Notes: a model not told the origin generated them from the letters alone. Shown: positions 22,422 through 34,449, counted from the first letter of the stretch. The stretch is DNA of 40,995 bases from Mycoplasmataceae bacterium (GCA_020024735.1 JAHHTI010000001.1:1-40995), one strand, 5' to 3'. Made by a program: numbers and translations.

Positions 22422-23522
22422 TTAAACATTAAATTTAAAATTACAAATATCACCATCTTGCATAATATAGGTTTTACCTTCTACTCGCAATTTCCCATTC
22501 TCACGCACTGCAGTTTCAGTTTTAAATTGCATTAAATCTTCGTACTTGATAATTTCTGCTTTAATGAAACCTCTTTCAAAGTCTGAGTGAATTACTCCAG
22601 CACATTCAGGAGCAGTTCAACCTTTTTTAAATATTCATGAACGAACTTCTATTTTTCCAAAGGTAAAAAAAGTACATAAATCTAAGATATTGAAAGCATG
22701 ACGGATAATTCTATTTAGACCTGTTTCTTGCAAACCAAGTACATCCATAAAATCTTTTTTAGAACTTTCATCCAATTGAGATAATTCAGATTCTATTTTA
22801 GCACTAATAGGAATTAATGTTTCGTTATGTGATAATACATATTCTTCTAAAGCACAGTAATGTTTATTTTTGTGAGGATCAGTAATATCTTCCTCACCAA
22901 TATTAGCAACATAAAAAGTGGGTTTAATAGTAATAAAATTAAATGAGCGAATTCTTTTTAATTCACTTTCTGTAAAGGATAAAGTAGATATTTTTTGATT
23001 ATTAAGTAAAGTCTCATTAATTCTATTCATTAACACAAATTCTTCTTGTGCATCTTTATCCCCTGATTTAGCCAATTTTTGAATTTTATTTAAACGATTA
23101 GTAACTATTTCTAAATCTGCATAAATCAATTCTAAATTAATAATTTCTACATCAGTTAAAGGATCTACCACACTATTGACATGTGTAATATCAGAATTTT
23201 CAAAACATCTTACTACATGACATATGGCATCAACATCACGGATATTTTGAAGAAATTTATTCCCTAATCCTTCTCCTTTACTAGCACCCTTTACTAAACC
23301 AGCAATATCAACAAATTTTACTAATGAATGAACTACTCTGTCAGGATTTATTAATGATGCTAAATTATCTAATCTAGTATCTTGTAAATTAACTACACCA
23401 ACATTAGGTTCAATGGTAGCAAAAGGATAATTAGCTGCTTCTACTTGTGAGTTAGTAATAGCATTAAATAATGTAGATTTTCCAACATTTGGGAGACCAA
23501 TAATTCCAGTAGATAAATTCAT
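22422..23522 (-). CDS. ychF: Redox-regulated ATPase YchF (Obg-like)
   Basis: 366 aa, the normal length. P-loop GLPNVGKSTLFNAIT (about 8-22), switch II DIAGLVKGASKGEGLGNKFL, and NIGE in place of the GTPase NKxD motif, which is the mark of the ATP-preferring YchF branch. The C-terminal TGS domain ends DGDICNFKFNV. Binds ribosomes; involved in translation and stress control. Starts 2 nt after the aldolase-like gene, so translational coupling is likely. Confidence 0.94.
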
Positions 23523-23524
23523 AA

Positions 23525-24397
23525 TTATTTTCTTGCTGCTCCAAATGAACTAGTTAATAAGAATTTGTCGGTACATATTTTTTTAATCGCAGGTGAAGCA
23601 TATTGAAAAATTTGTCTAATATCATATCCTTTTTTGCGATAATCTAAATCTTTAGCAGTAGAAATATATTCTCTATTCTTTAGAGCAAATTTAAGATGTA
23701 AATCAGTTGCGATATTTAATTTATTAACACCTAAAGAAACTGCTTTTTTCATCGTAGCATCACTAAAACCATTTATTCCACGTAAGGTAAGTGGTTTTTT
23801 AATTTCATTATTAATTTCCACTAATAATTTGAAATCAAGTTCAGGGTTTTCAGGATAATCAGCAGAGTATGAACCACAATTAATAGCTAATGAATCAACT
23901 AATCCTAATAATTGCTTAGCTTTACTAATATTAACAATTGGTTCATCAGTATATTCACCTTCAAAATTTCCAATACAACCGATTTCTACTTCTAGAGCTG
24001 CATTGTGTTCTTCACACATCTTAGATAATTGTGAAGTTTGTGAAATATTAGTTTCATAATCTAATTTAATTCCATTGTACATTACAGATGTAAAACCTGC
24101 ATCTAAAGCCTTTTGACATCCTTCAAAAGTACCATTATCTAAATGTAATGCAACAGGAACAGTTAATTTTAAATCTTCTACTAAAGCATTTACCATACTA
24201 TAAACAGTCAAATAACCACCCATATGTCTTACACCAGCTTCAGAGACTGCTATAATTATTGGTGTATTAGTTTCTTGTGCACTTTCTAAAACTCATTTTG
24301 TTCATTCAAGATTACACACATTAATTTGAGCAATAGCATAGTTATATAAATTGGCTTTATCTAAAATTTCCTTTGCATTAACTAAATTTTTTGACAT
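23525..24397 (-). CDS. Class II fructose-bisphosphate aldolase paralogue, probably inactive
   Basis: 290 aa, collinear with class II (zinc) aldolases over its whole length: PVALHLDNGTFEGC, EVEIGCIGNFEGE, LAINCGSYSADYPENPELDF, PLTLRGINGFSD, GVNKLNIATD, KKGYDIRQI. All three zinc-binding histidines of the family are replaced: HLDHG is HLDNG (Asn88), the GSxHG His is Ser178, and LHGGSG is LRGING (Arg206). The catalytic Asp87 remains. The frame is intact and conserved in length, so it is maintained rather than decaying. It lies 3 nt after rpoE and 2 nt before ychF. Either a true aldolase is encoded elsewhere and this one has a new binding or regulatory role, or the enzyme works without zinc. Confidence 0.85.
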
Positions 24398-24400
24398 ATA

Positions 24401-24841
24401 TTATTCCTCATCGTCCAACATATCATCAATATCATCCATTAGAATTTCATCATCCTTTTCATCAGATAAATCTAACATTGAAGTCTTATCATTACGTGAT
24501 CCATTTTCAAGTTCAATGATTTCAGATTGACTCATATCATTTTGGTAATCTTTTTCTTTTACATCATCATCGGCATTAGCACGAAAAGCATCACTCATTT
24601 TTTGAAAGGTTTCAAATTTAATATTTTCTCTTAAACCTCATTCTGAAGTTTTTGAATCATAAAAGAATAAACTTGATTCCATTAAAGCTTGATAAAAATC
24701 AGCAGTTAAATCAATAGAATTTTTTGCATTAATTTTTCCTTCTTTACAAACTTCTTTTCACAAAGTATTAAAAGGCATTCCTTTCTTCTTATTCTTTAAA
24801 ATACCTTTAGCAATATTTAATAATTCATTATAGTTACTCAT
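24401..24841 (-). CDS. rpoE: RNA polymerase delta subunit
   Basis: 146 aa. The N-terminal ~85 residues form a HARE-type helix-turn-helix (MSNYNELLNIAKGILKNKKK, then MPFNTLWKEVCKEGKI and YQALMESSLFFYD). The C-terminal third is an acidic disordered tail ending DDIDDMLDDEE. This arrangement is diagnostic for RpoE (delta), which promotes polymerase recycling. Two UGA(Trp) codons. Start ATG at 24841 has a perfect GGAGG ribosome-binding site. Probably opens the rpoE-fba-ychF-tdk transcript. Confidence 0.9.
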
Positions 24842-24950
24842 ATTTGCCTCCTCATATTGTTTATTATTATATAATAAAATTATTCGAAAAAAGTTAATTT
24901 TTTTCACTATTTTTTCGTTAATTTTTCTTTTTTTGTGCTATACATTTTAC

Positions 24951-26084
24951 TTAAATTTTAGTTGTTAATTTATAATAAATTTTTTGCGGAACACTTTGAA
25001 AGTGAATTAAAAAATCACTCACTTTATTAATTTCTATTTGTTCATTATTATCTCAAATAATAATTGGTTCTTTTTGTGAGTACAATTCCTTTTCACTTAA
25101 TACATAATCAGCTTCTTGCTCACTCATAACTGGCATTAATGAAACATTTTTTTGGTTAAAATAATAAGAAAACAATGTTTGCAACTCACTGTCATCTTCT
25201 TCAACAAGGGAAGCCAACACTAGATTATATGTGCTCTCATTTAAGGACATAAATCTTTCAATATCTCACTTTTGATCTAAAAGATAAGCATCAAATAAAT
25301 GATAAAGATGAAAAGAATCTTTAAAATGGAAATTTTGCTTACTTAATTCTTTTCAACGTTTAAAAATTTTTATCACAATGGTTTCATAAGTTAATACATG
25401 AATATTAGTGTATACTTGCTTAAACATTTGGTATCTTGCAAATAAAATACTTTCAATTAAGTTAACTACTTTCTTTTCATAAACAATTTCACCATTTACT
25501 AAAGCAATTTTTTTAAACAAAAAATTATAATCTACACTTTTCCCATAAACTGCACCTGAATGATAAGAATCACGAAGTAAATAATCTAAACGATCGGCAT
25601 CAATTTGACTAGACACAATTTGTATCATTCATTTTTTTGGATGTTGTTTTTTAATAATACTAATAACTTCATTGATATCAATCCCAGCATTTTGCAAAAT
25701 AGCATAAATTTTACCTTTGGTGTTAGAGATAATTTTAATAGACATTTCTTCATGACACATTCCCACATAAAGTTCAAAGGAATGTGATTTAGGACCATGA
25801 CCAATATCATGTAATAAGGCTGCAGCTAAAACTACATTTCTTTCTTGCTTATTGTTAATTCCAAGGGCGTTTAAATATTGTTTAGCTAAATAAAAAACAC
25901 CAATACTATGAGAAAATCTTGTATGGTTAGCAGAAGAGAAGACTCTCGGACATTCACCTAATTGGGTAATATTTGCTAATCTCATAAATTCAGGAGTATT
26001 AATAATTTCTAATGCTCATTCTTCATCTTGGGTAAATTCAATATTACCGTGAATAGAATCTCTAATAAAACTATTTTTTTGCAT
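24951..26084 (-). CDS. HD-domain phosphohydrolase (dGTPase/SAMHD1-like)
   Basis: 377 aa. Metal-binding HD signature: HTRFSHSIGV (His54/His59), LLHDIGHGPKSHSFE (His92, Asp93), and IDADRLDYLLRDSYHSG carrying the final Asp. This set is typical of YwfO/SAMHD1-type nucleotide phosphohydrolases. It has three UGA(Trp) codons. It overlaps the end of gltX by 14 nt on the same strand, so it is translationally coupled to it. The C-terminal half is less conserved and acidic. A dNTP triphosphohydrolase is most likely; other nucleotide substrates are possible. Confidence 0.85.
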
Positions 26085-27525
26085 CAACTAACCCCATTAA
26101 TTTGTCAATTCTTGCAAGCACTTCAGTCTTTCCATATAATCAAATAATTTTTGCTAATTCAGGTCCGTGTTCTTTGTTAGTAGTTAACATTCTAATAGGC
26201 ATAAATAATTGCTTTCCTGATAACTTGGTTTCATTTTTAATTTCATCAATAATAGACTTAATTTCTGATTCATTTCATGTCGATAAATTATTAATTTTAT
26301 TTTTGATAATTGGTGCAATAGTTCTTATTGGTAAAGAGAATTCATCAATTAGAGGTTTTAAAAAATCTAAGTTTTCACTATTCACAAATAGATCATCAAT
26401 CAGACCATCTAATTGTTGAGCATATGAAAGTTGATTCTTAAAAAGTAATAAAATCATATCTTGATGTTTTGTATAAATTTCATTTTCAGTTTTTACAAAA
26501 GGTTTCACGAATTTTAAATACTCTTCATCACTGATTTTTTTAAAGTGTTGATTGCCCACTCATTCTAATTTTTTAAGATCATATTTCGCTGGAGCTTTTG
26601 TCAATGCATGATAATCAAAAACTTCAATAAGCTCTTTAATATTTCTAATTTCGCAATTGTCTTTTGGCACTCATCCTAATAAGACTAAGAAATTAAAAAC
26701 GGCAATTGGTAAATAACCCATGTTTTTGAAATCTTCCACAAATTGTTTTAAGTTAGTGTCTCTCTTTGAAAGTTTCTTACCAGATTCATTAATTATTATA
26801 GATAAGTGACCATAATTAATTTCTTTATCAGTAAAACCTAAAGCTTCTTTAATTGCTATTTGATATGGAGTGTTTGAAATGTGTTCTTCTCCTCTAAGAA
26901 TATGAGTAATATCCATATCATAGTCATCTACAACTACACAAAAGTTATACATTCCAATACCGTTTGATTTAAGAATAACAGGATCGGTCAAAGCATCTCC
27001 AGGAATAGAAATCTTCCCTCTAACAATGTCATCTCATTCATAATTTTTGTGTTCATCAATTTTTAATCTAATAGTAGGTTTAATAGTTTTTAATTTTTCA
27101 TTGATTTCTTCTTGTGATAAATGTAAACATCTACGGTTATATTTAGGAGTTTGATGAAGTGCTTCTGCATTTTCTCTATCTTGATCTAATTGTTCTTTAG
27201 AACAAAAACAATAATATGCCTTCCCTTCTTTTAGCAATTGATGTGCTAAATCACGGTATCTATCAAATTTTTGAGATTGAATATATGGACTATATTTACC
27301 AGGGTTAAGAATAGATTCATCTGGAAAAAAATCTAATCATTTAATGTTATTTAATTGTGATTCAACTCCATTTTCTACATTTCTTTCCACATCAGTGTCT
27401 TCTATTCTAACAATAAAATCACCACCATGATGCTTAGCAAAAAGGTAATTATAAATTGCAGTACGAGCTCCCCCAATATGGAAATAACCAGTAGGACTTG
27501 GAGCATATCTAGTTCTAATTTTCAT
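26071..27525 (-). CDS. gltX: Glutamyl-tRNA synthetase
   Basis: 484 aa class I synthetase. HIGH motif variant in RYAPSPTGYFHIGGARTAIY, then GGDFIVRIEDTD; KMSKS motif is KKLSKRDT in the ESGKKLSKRDTNLKQF stretch. CFCSKEQL in the insert has two cysteines of the zinc motif seen in some GluRS. Several UGA(Trp) codons. Mollicutes commonly use a non-discriminating GluRS with GatCAB, but this cannot be judged here. Divergent from the membrane gene at 27606; overlaps the HD gene downstream. Confidence 0.95.
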
Positions 27526-27605
27526 ATGCTAATTATAGTTTAATATCGTTGAAAATGAAAAAATATTAAAATTGTTATTATATTAAATATAATAATATAC
27601 ATACA

Positions 27606-28928
27606 ATGTTAGTGCTAAAAATATGTCTAATTATATTTACATTATTGACAATACTAGTTGTTTTTTTACTAAATAAACAAATTAGTAGTTTTTTTGCTAC
27701 TTATTGAAAATCTTGTATTTTTTCATGTGTTATTCTAGTGTATGTAATTGTTTTTATGTTAGTCCCCGGAATTGATGGATGAATAAAATACCAGCAAGAT
27801 AAACATGGTAACAATTGAGACCGTAGTTATGCAATATCATCAGCTTTCTTATTACAGTTACCTTGCTTAATGTCTTTAATACTACCTATTTTTCTAATTG
27901 TTGATAAATCTAGAACATTTGCTAAAAGTGTTTCTCCTTTCATTTTAGTTTATTCATTTATGAGTTTGTTAATTAGATTTGTCGGTTACCAATCAATCAA
28001 TCTAGAAAATACTAATTGATATATGTATATCTTTGTAGGAGAGAAAAATGACCGTTTCTTCTTTATGTCAAATTATCTATGTCTTTTAATTTCACTAATG
28101 GTTTTAATATCATCTAGAACTTTTACTAAATATTCTTTTCTAGGTAGTTTGTTTTTTTATATTAGTGTTTTTACTTACTATCTAATTGTTGTTAATTTAA
28201 AAAGTGTGGTTGCATGTGCTAGTGGTTTAGTAAAAGGCGATTGAGAAGAAATAGATAATAGTCTGGCAATGTTCTTACCTCTAACTGGATTATTTAAATT
28301 AAATGATTTTATTTGAATGTTCAATATTTGATTACTTATTTATTCAATTGTTACTTTTATTTTAATGTTCTTAAAAAACTTCTTAACTATCAATCCTGTT
28401 AAATTTACTTTTGTATATAAACCATGATATGAAAAATATACATTCCTTAGAGGATTTTTAGCGCCTTTTGATGCTGCTATTAACAACTTATTAGATCAAA
28501 TGTTACCTTATGGATACTTCTTTCCTGAACCATTAAAAAAACTTAAACTAAAAAACTTTAGAGCATATTACAACGGTTTTAGTGTAGCAGCTGATATGCA
28601 AGCTTATGAAGAACATATGGATCAATTAGAACATTTATTAACTAATGAAACTAATCATGAGGTAAAAACAATAAAAGGTGGTTCTTTAAAAGTAAGAAAA
28701 AATTCTAACCGCCATAAAAAAGAATCAGATCAAGAAAGAAGACTAAAAGAATTAGAAGCAGCTATTGAACAGCAATACAATGAAGTTGACTATGATGAAG
28801 CCATTAGAAAAAACAAAAAATTAGAAAAAGAACTACGAAAAAAAGCCAAAGAAAACAATGTTGATATTACTGAACTTGAAAATGATATTGAATTGAAAAA
28901 TGAAGAAAGTGAGATAACCAATGGATAA
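27606..28928 (+). CDS. Membrane protein with charged cytosolic tail, coupled to dnaX
   Basis: 440 aa; family not recognised. About seven hydrophobic segments within the first 275 residues (1-22, 35-58, 82-101, 112-130, 157-172, 178-200, 235-262), then a soluble region with LRGFLAPFDAAINNLLDQML and LKNFRAYYNGFSVAADMQ. The last ~90 residues are highly charged and coiled-coil-like (Lys/Glu repeats). Nine UGA(Trp) codons. No strong ribosome-binding site at ATG 27606. The stop overlaps the dnaX start by 8 nt, so the two are translationally coupled, an unusual pairing of a membrane protein with the clamp loader. Confidence 0.75.
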
Positions 28929-30804
28929 AATAGCTCTGTATCGTAAATACCGTCCTAGTAATTTTTCTAATGTCTATGGTCAAGAAATTGTAGTCAAAAC
29001 ATTAAAAAGCGCTGTTGAAAATAACTGCATTAATCATGCATATATTTTCTCTGGACCTAGAGGTTCGGGAAAAACTTCGATTGCTAAGATTTTCTCACGT
29101 GTGATTAATTGCGAGCACCCTTTAGATAATGGAGATTGTTGTGGTACTTGTCATGGCTGCTTAAATTCAGGGAATGGTTGTCTAGATATTATTGAATTAG
29201 ATGCGGCTAGTAATAATGGTGTAGATGAAATTAGAGCCATTATTAGTTCCACTAATTTCTTATCTAGCACTTTAAAATACAAAGTTTATATTATTGATGA
29301 AGCACATATGCTAACCATCAATGCCTGAAATGCTTTCCTTAAAACTTTAGAAGAACCACCACAAAATGTTGTTTTTATTTTTGCCACTACTGAATATCAT
29401 AAAATTCCTGCCACTATTATTAGTAGATGTCAAAGATTTGATTTTAGTCGTTTAACACATACTACTTTGACTCATCTATTAAATGATATCTGTCAAAAAG
29501 AAAACCTTGAGATTGAAAAAGAAGCGCTTGATATAATAGCAGATTTAGCTGATGGGGCAGCGAGAGATGCTATTTCGATTTTAGACCAAATGACATCGTT
29601 CACTAATAAAATAACACTAAATGATATTAATCAAGTTTTTGGATTAATTAATCTAAATTTTAAGATTGATTTATTAAATTCTATTTTCTTGAAAGATGTA
29701 GAAAATGTAGTTCTTTTTATTAATGAACAATATGAAAAAGGTATGAATCTAAATTTGTTGATAAGTGATCTTATTAAAATCCTTTTTGACAAAATTGTTT
29801 TTATGCAAACTAACAATATTTTATTTACCAAAATTTTAGATGAAAAAAGTATTCACAATTTACAAAATTTAGAGCTAGATAAGATGTTAGCACTTTTGAA
29901 TCATTTCAATGAAAATTTAATGAAAATTAGTAAAAGCAATGATCAACTTTTTACTACTCAATTAATTTTAATGCAAGCTATTGCAATCATTAGTCAAGAA
30001 AACGCCAAAACTCCTTTACCACAAAGCATAAATAACATAAATCAAGTTTCAAATTCTCGTCTTGATACTACTCCAAAAACTAGCCCAATAAGTACACCAA
30101 AATCAGAAGAAAATATCAATGTTTCTAAAACAATGTTTACTACAAAAATCAGATCAATTCATACACCTGAAAAACCAGAAGAAACAATTAAAAATATAGA
30201 AGATTCTTCACCATCAAAAAGCTTTGTTCCACCTAAACCACAAGCTATTTCTAATGCTCAAAATATCCAAAAGAAACCAGTAACAGAAACACAAGAAAAT
30301 GTAGCCCCAAAAATAGAACAAAAAATAGAAGTAGTTGAAACACAATCAACCCCTGCTATCCCACAACAAAAACCGGCATTATCAATTGATGTTAAAGATT
30401 TCTTTTTTAGAATAGCTAACAATAATAATTCGCAAATAAAAGAAGAATTAAATAATAAATTTTTAGAACTACAAGCAAATCGTTTATTGGAATCTCCAAT
30501 TATTAATAGATTTTTAAATGCAAAGAAATTTTTAGTTTGTTCTCCTAATGGTGCTATTCTACTTTTTGATAACGCTAAGCAAGCAGAAAACTTAAATGAA
30601 GTTATTGAAAATGATGAAATGATAAAATGAGTTACAGATAATTTTAATAAGAGATTTTCTTTCATTGGAATTGATAAAAACCTTGCAAAAGAATTAACTG
30701 AAGAATTTAAACTTAGCCCTAAAAATGACTTCAAAGATGTTGAACCACCTCAAGATAAAAAAAGTAATACTAAATCATTATTATTAGATATATTGGCTGA
30801 TTAA
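28921..30804 (+). CDS. dnaX: DNA polymerase III tau/gamma subunit
   Basis: 627 aa clamp-loader ATPase. Walker A GPRGSGKT (45-52), zinc module CEHPLDNGDCCGTCHGC, Walker B VYIIDEAHML, sensor-1/SRC motif ISRCQRFDF. After the AAA+ core (~360 residues) comes a Pro/Thr/Lys/Gln-rich linker (about 365-480) and a folded C-terminal region that would contact the polymerase. Three UGA(Trp) codons. No obvious slippery site for a short gamma form was seen. Followed by ybaB and recR in the conserved Firmicutes order. Confidence 0.96.
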
Positions 30805-30847
30805 AATGTTAAAATATTGTTATCAATGTTTTTAAGGAGATAAAACT

Positions 30848-31144
30848 ATGGATTTAAAAAAACTATTAGATGATGCACAAAAAATTAAAAAAGATTTAGA
30901 AGATAAGTTAGCTGCTTATGATGCAAAAGAATTTGATTTTGACTACAAAGGTTTAGTGAAAATTAAAATTATGGGATCTTTGCGAATTAAAGAAGTTAGT
31001 ATTGTAGATACTTCTATTATTGATAAAAATGATAAAGAAACTCTTGAAGATATTATTACTAAAGCTTTAAATGATGCAATCAATGCTATTGCAATGGGTA
31101 GAGCTGATTTAAGTACTAAAATTGCTGGTAATTTAGGATTTTAA
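30848..31144 (+). CDS. ybaB: Nucleoid-associated protein YbaB/EbfC
   Basis: 98 aa, near family length. Charged helical N-terminus (LLDDAQKIKKDLEDKLAAYD) followed by DYKGLVKIKIMGSLRIKEVS and the C-terminal DLSTKIAGNLGF (family: G-LP/NLGF). Forms DNA-binding dimers. Strong AAGGAGA ribosome-binding site. Sits between dnaX and recR with a 2-nt gap before recR, as in most Firmicutes. Confidence 0.92.
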   Translation: MDLKKLLDDAQKIKKDLEDKLAAYDAKEFDFDYKGLVKIKIMGSLRIKEVSIVDTSIIDKNDKETLEDIITKALNDAINAIAMGRADLSTKIAGNLGF

Positions 31145-31146
31145 AA

Positions 31147-31752
31147 ATGTCCAGCAGGAAGCCTAAAGAATTTGAACTACTTGTAGATGCTTTTAAATCT
31201 CTTCCTGCTGTTGGTTCAAAAAATGCAAGTAAATATGCTTATCATATTATTAAATTAGATCAATATTATGTTGATGAATTTGCTCAACGAATTTTAAATG
31301 CAAAAAAAGCATTAAAATATTGTAAATATTGCCATAATTTAACTAACCATGAGTTTTGTCATATCTGTCTTGACCAAAATCGAGAAAATAGTTTATATAT
31401 AGTAGAAAATATTAGTGATTTAGATAAAATTGAAGAATTACATTCATATCATGGATATTATCATGTTTTACATGGAGAAATCAATCCCAAAAAAGGAATT
31501 ACAAAGGATCAACTCTTTTTAGAAGATATTGTTGACCATATTAAACAATTTAATATTCGTGATGTTTTGATTACTACATCACTTTCAGTGAGTGGCGAAC
31601 TAACTGCAGAATATATACGCAATCTTTTAAGTGATATGGAAGATATCAATGTATACCGTATTGGTTTTGGATTACCTAATAATGCTAGTATTGATTATAG
31701 TGATGAACAAACACTTAAATTTGCTTTAATGAATAAACGTAAAATCAACTAA
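31147..31752 (+). CDS. recR: Recombination mediator RecR
   Basis: 201 aa. Helix-hairpin-helix LPAVGSKNASKYAYHI, zinc finger with Cys59, Cys62, Cys71, Cys74, and TOPRIM segment YIVENISDLDKIE through YHVLHGEINPKKGI. The Walker-like SVSGELTAEYI replaces the family TxEGEATAxYI. Loads RecA with RecO/RecF at gapped DNA; recF is absent from its usual place by dnaN. Its stop overlaps the stop of the converging degV gene by 3 nt. Confidence 0.94.
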   Translation: MSSRKPKEFELLVDAFKSLPAVGSKNASKYAYHIIKLDQYYVDEFAQRILNAKKALKYCKYCHNLTNHEFCHICLDQNRENSLYIVENISDLDKIEELHSYHGYYHVLHGEINPKKGITKDQLFLEDIVDHIKQFNIRDVLITTSLSVSGELTAEYIRNLLSDMEDINVYRIGFGLPNNASIDYSDEQTLKFALMNKRKIN

Positions 31753-32639
31753 TTCTTCTTAGGAATGTTATTAGTATAAACACCCAAACCAATAGAATCT
31801 TTTAATGTATAAGTAGCAATTGGCAGAGGATTAGATCTTACAATTATTTTTTCTTTATCAATACCATAATATTTTTGCACTTCTTCAACAGCTTTAGCAA
31901 TGTTTTCCTTGCTAATTAATGTATGAATAACATATACTTTTTTAATTGTTTCAGCATTCAATTTTTTCTTGAATAAATCATCAACAGTAGTTAATAATTT
32001 AGGAATATCACTAGCATTCTTAGACTTGATAATCTTACATGCGGTATTCTTTTCTTCAGCTTTAATAATAGGAGTAACCCTTGCTAATTTCAGTAATTTC
32101 ACTAAACTATTAGGAATTCTTCCTGAAAATAATAGACCATCAATATTTTTAGGAATAAAAATAGTAGTACCTGTTGCATTGATATCTTTTACTATTTTAT
32201 CAATCACTTCTTGATTAATAGTATCGTGTTCCTTAAAATATTCAATTATACTTCACGCAATTTCTTCATTAATTGTACAAATAGAATTAGAATTAACAAT
32301 AAAAACTCTTTCTGGAAATTCATTTTGAAGATATTGTGTTGCTTTGTATTGTCCAGTATAAGAATTTGAAGAACAAATATAAATTACTTGTTCATATTCT
32401 TCTAAAGATTGTTTAATATGTTCCTCAATAATGGTTGGTTGTAACAAACCAGTTTTATATGGATGTTTATTAGCAATTTCTGTAGTAATTCTATCTACTA
32501 ATTCATCACTAAAATCATCTACAATCAATTTGCCATCATTATCACTAATTGAATATTGTAATTTTGTAATATCAAGTTTATTCGCAATATCTACTGGCAT
32601 AGAACATAGAGAATCTATGAATATTTTATACTTCTTCAC
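31749..32639 (-). CDS. DegV family fatty-acid-binding protein
   Basis: 296 aa. Family pattern: N-terminal IFIDSLCSMP (TDSxxDLP), YKTGLLQPTIIEEH (TSxPSxxE), ICSSNSYTGQYKATQYL (SSxLSGTYqsA), GLLFSGRI (LxxxGRI), and the C-terminal SIGLGVYTN (GPxxIGVHxGPG). DegV/FakB proteins present fatty acids to a FakA kinase, and mycoplasmas scavenge host lipids with several of them. Several signature residues deviate from consensus. One UGA(Trp) codon at 32250. Convergent with recR. Its start at 32639 is divergent from thrS. Confidence 0.82.
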
Positions 32640-32706
32640 TTTTTATCTCCACTTTCTATAATTATTATATAATTATAAAGAAATTATTTTATTTTTAGGA
32701 ATTTTT

Positions 32707-34437
32707 ATGCGTGTTAAGAAAGATATAAATTATTTATTAGCAATACTTACTGAAAGTGTTTTAAACAAGGAATATAGTGGTTATACGCCTGTTAACCACG
32801 GAGTGGATGAAGAAAGTTTTTTCATTGAATTTAAGGTTGATGAAAAAATTTCAAGTAATGATTTTAACAAAATTGAAAAATTAATTCACAAAGTAATTGG
32901 GGGAGCACACGAAGTTCAATGTAAACCAATTAAACATAGTGAAGCTATTGAAAAATTCAAAGACAATGAATTTTTAACTTATTTAATTAAAGAAGCAAAT
33001 CAAAGTGAATATTACTTAACAAGTGTTAATCATTATGAAACTATATTACTTGAACCTATTTCATTTAATAAAACTAATATCATCAAGGCATTGAAGTTAT
33101 TATCAATCGGTGGTGCTTATTGATTAGGTGATGCAGACCAACCAACACTAATTAGATTAATAGGAGTTGGTTTTGATAATAAAAATGACTTTGATAACTA
33201 TATGTTAGAATACCAAGAACGTCTTGACCGTGACCACCGAAAAATTGGAAAAGAATTAGATTTATTTACATTTGATTTATTAGCTGGTCAAGGTTTGCCA
33301 ATTTGATTAAATAAAGGTACTATTATTCGAAAACAAATTCGTAACTTTTTATCTGAATTAGAATTCAAATACAACTTTGAAGATGTTTATACTCCGATTT
33401 TAGGAAATATAGACCTATATAAAAAATCTGGCCATTGAGAACATTATCGTGAAAATATGTTTTCACCAATTAAAGTTGATAATGAAGAATTAGTCTTAAG
33501 ACCAATGACTTGTCCACACCATATTTTAGTGTATAAAAGAAAACCTTATTCATATAAACAATTACCAATTAGATTATGTGAAGAATCAATGTTGCATAGA
33601 TACGAATCTTCAGGTGGTTTAACAGGTTTAGAAAGAGTAAGAGAAATGATTCTTGAAGATACTCATATTTTTTGTACACCAGAACAAATTGAACAAGAAG
33701 TATTGACATGTTACAACATTATTAAAGATGCACACAAAGGTTTTGGAACTGAAATTTTCCAAGTAGATTTATCATTACATGATCCTGATAATAAAGAAAA
33801 ATTCCATAAAGACCCTAAAATGTGAGAAGTAGCAGAAAACTCTTTAAGACAAATGTTAAAGAAACATAATATTCCTTTTGTTGAAAAAGTTGGTGAAGCT
33901 GCTTTCTATGGACCTAAAATTGACTTCCAAGTAAAAACATCTTTAAATAGAATCATCACAATGTCTACTATTCAATTAGACTTTTTGTTACCAATGAAAT
34001 TCGAACTAGAATACAAGGATAAAGAAGGTGAATTTAATCGTCCAATTATGATTCACTTAGGTATTATTGGAACATATGAAAGATTAGTTTCCATCATCCT
34101 AGAACAAACCAAAGGTATTCTTCCTTTATGATTATCTCCAGATCAAGTAGTTATTATTCCAGTTAATAATGAATTACATTTAGATTATGCAAAAGAAATT
34201 CATCAAGTATTAAAAAATAAAATGATTAGAGCACAATTAGATGATCGTGATGAAAGAATGAATAAAAAAATTAGAGAATCACAAATGTCTAAAATACCTT
34301 ATCAAATTATTATTGGAGATAAAGAGTTGAATGATAAAACCATATCAGTTAGAGAATATGGTAGTGAAGAAACTAATACCTATAAGGTTGATGAGTTCTT
34401 AAATATTTTATTAGAAAAAATAGCCAAAAAACAATAA
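32707..34437 (+). CDS. thrS: Threonyl-tRNA synthetase without editing site or TGS domain
   Basis: 576 aa, about 60 shorter than usual because the N-terminal TGS domain is missing. The catalytic core is intact: zinc ligands Cys269 (MTCPHH), His320 (EDTHIFC), His450 (MIH), HRYESSGGLTGLERVR, KVGEAAFYGPKIDFQVK, STIQLDF. The N2 editing domain remains as a fold, but HSxAHLL is KDINYLL and the family C-x-GPH segment is lost (LLEPISFNKT), so the four E. coli editing residues (His73, His77, Cys182, His186) are not found. Editing-deficient ThrRS is established for Mycoplasma. Start ATG with AGGAA; TAAAAATAATTCC-type spacer from degV. Confidence 0.95.
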
Positions 34438-34449
34438 TAGAACATTTTC

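Noticed and set aside
30258..30734. 158-codon minus-strand frame opposite dnaX
   Set aside because: Shadow of the low-complexity dnaX linker and C-terminal region; no ribosome-binding site or family match.
28921..30804. Programmed frameshift in dnaX making a gamma form
   Set aside because: No A-AAA-AAG type slippery heptamer in the right frame with a following stem was noticed.
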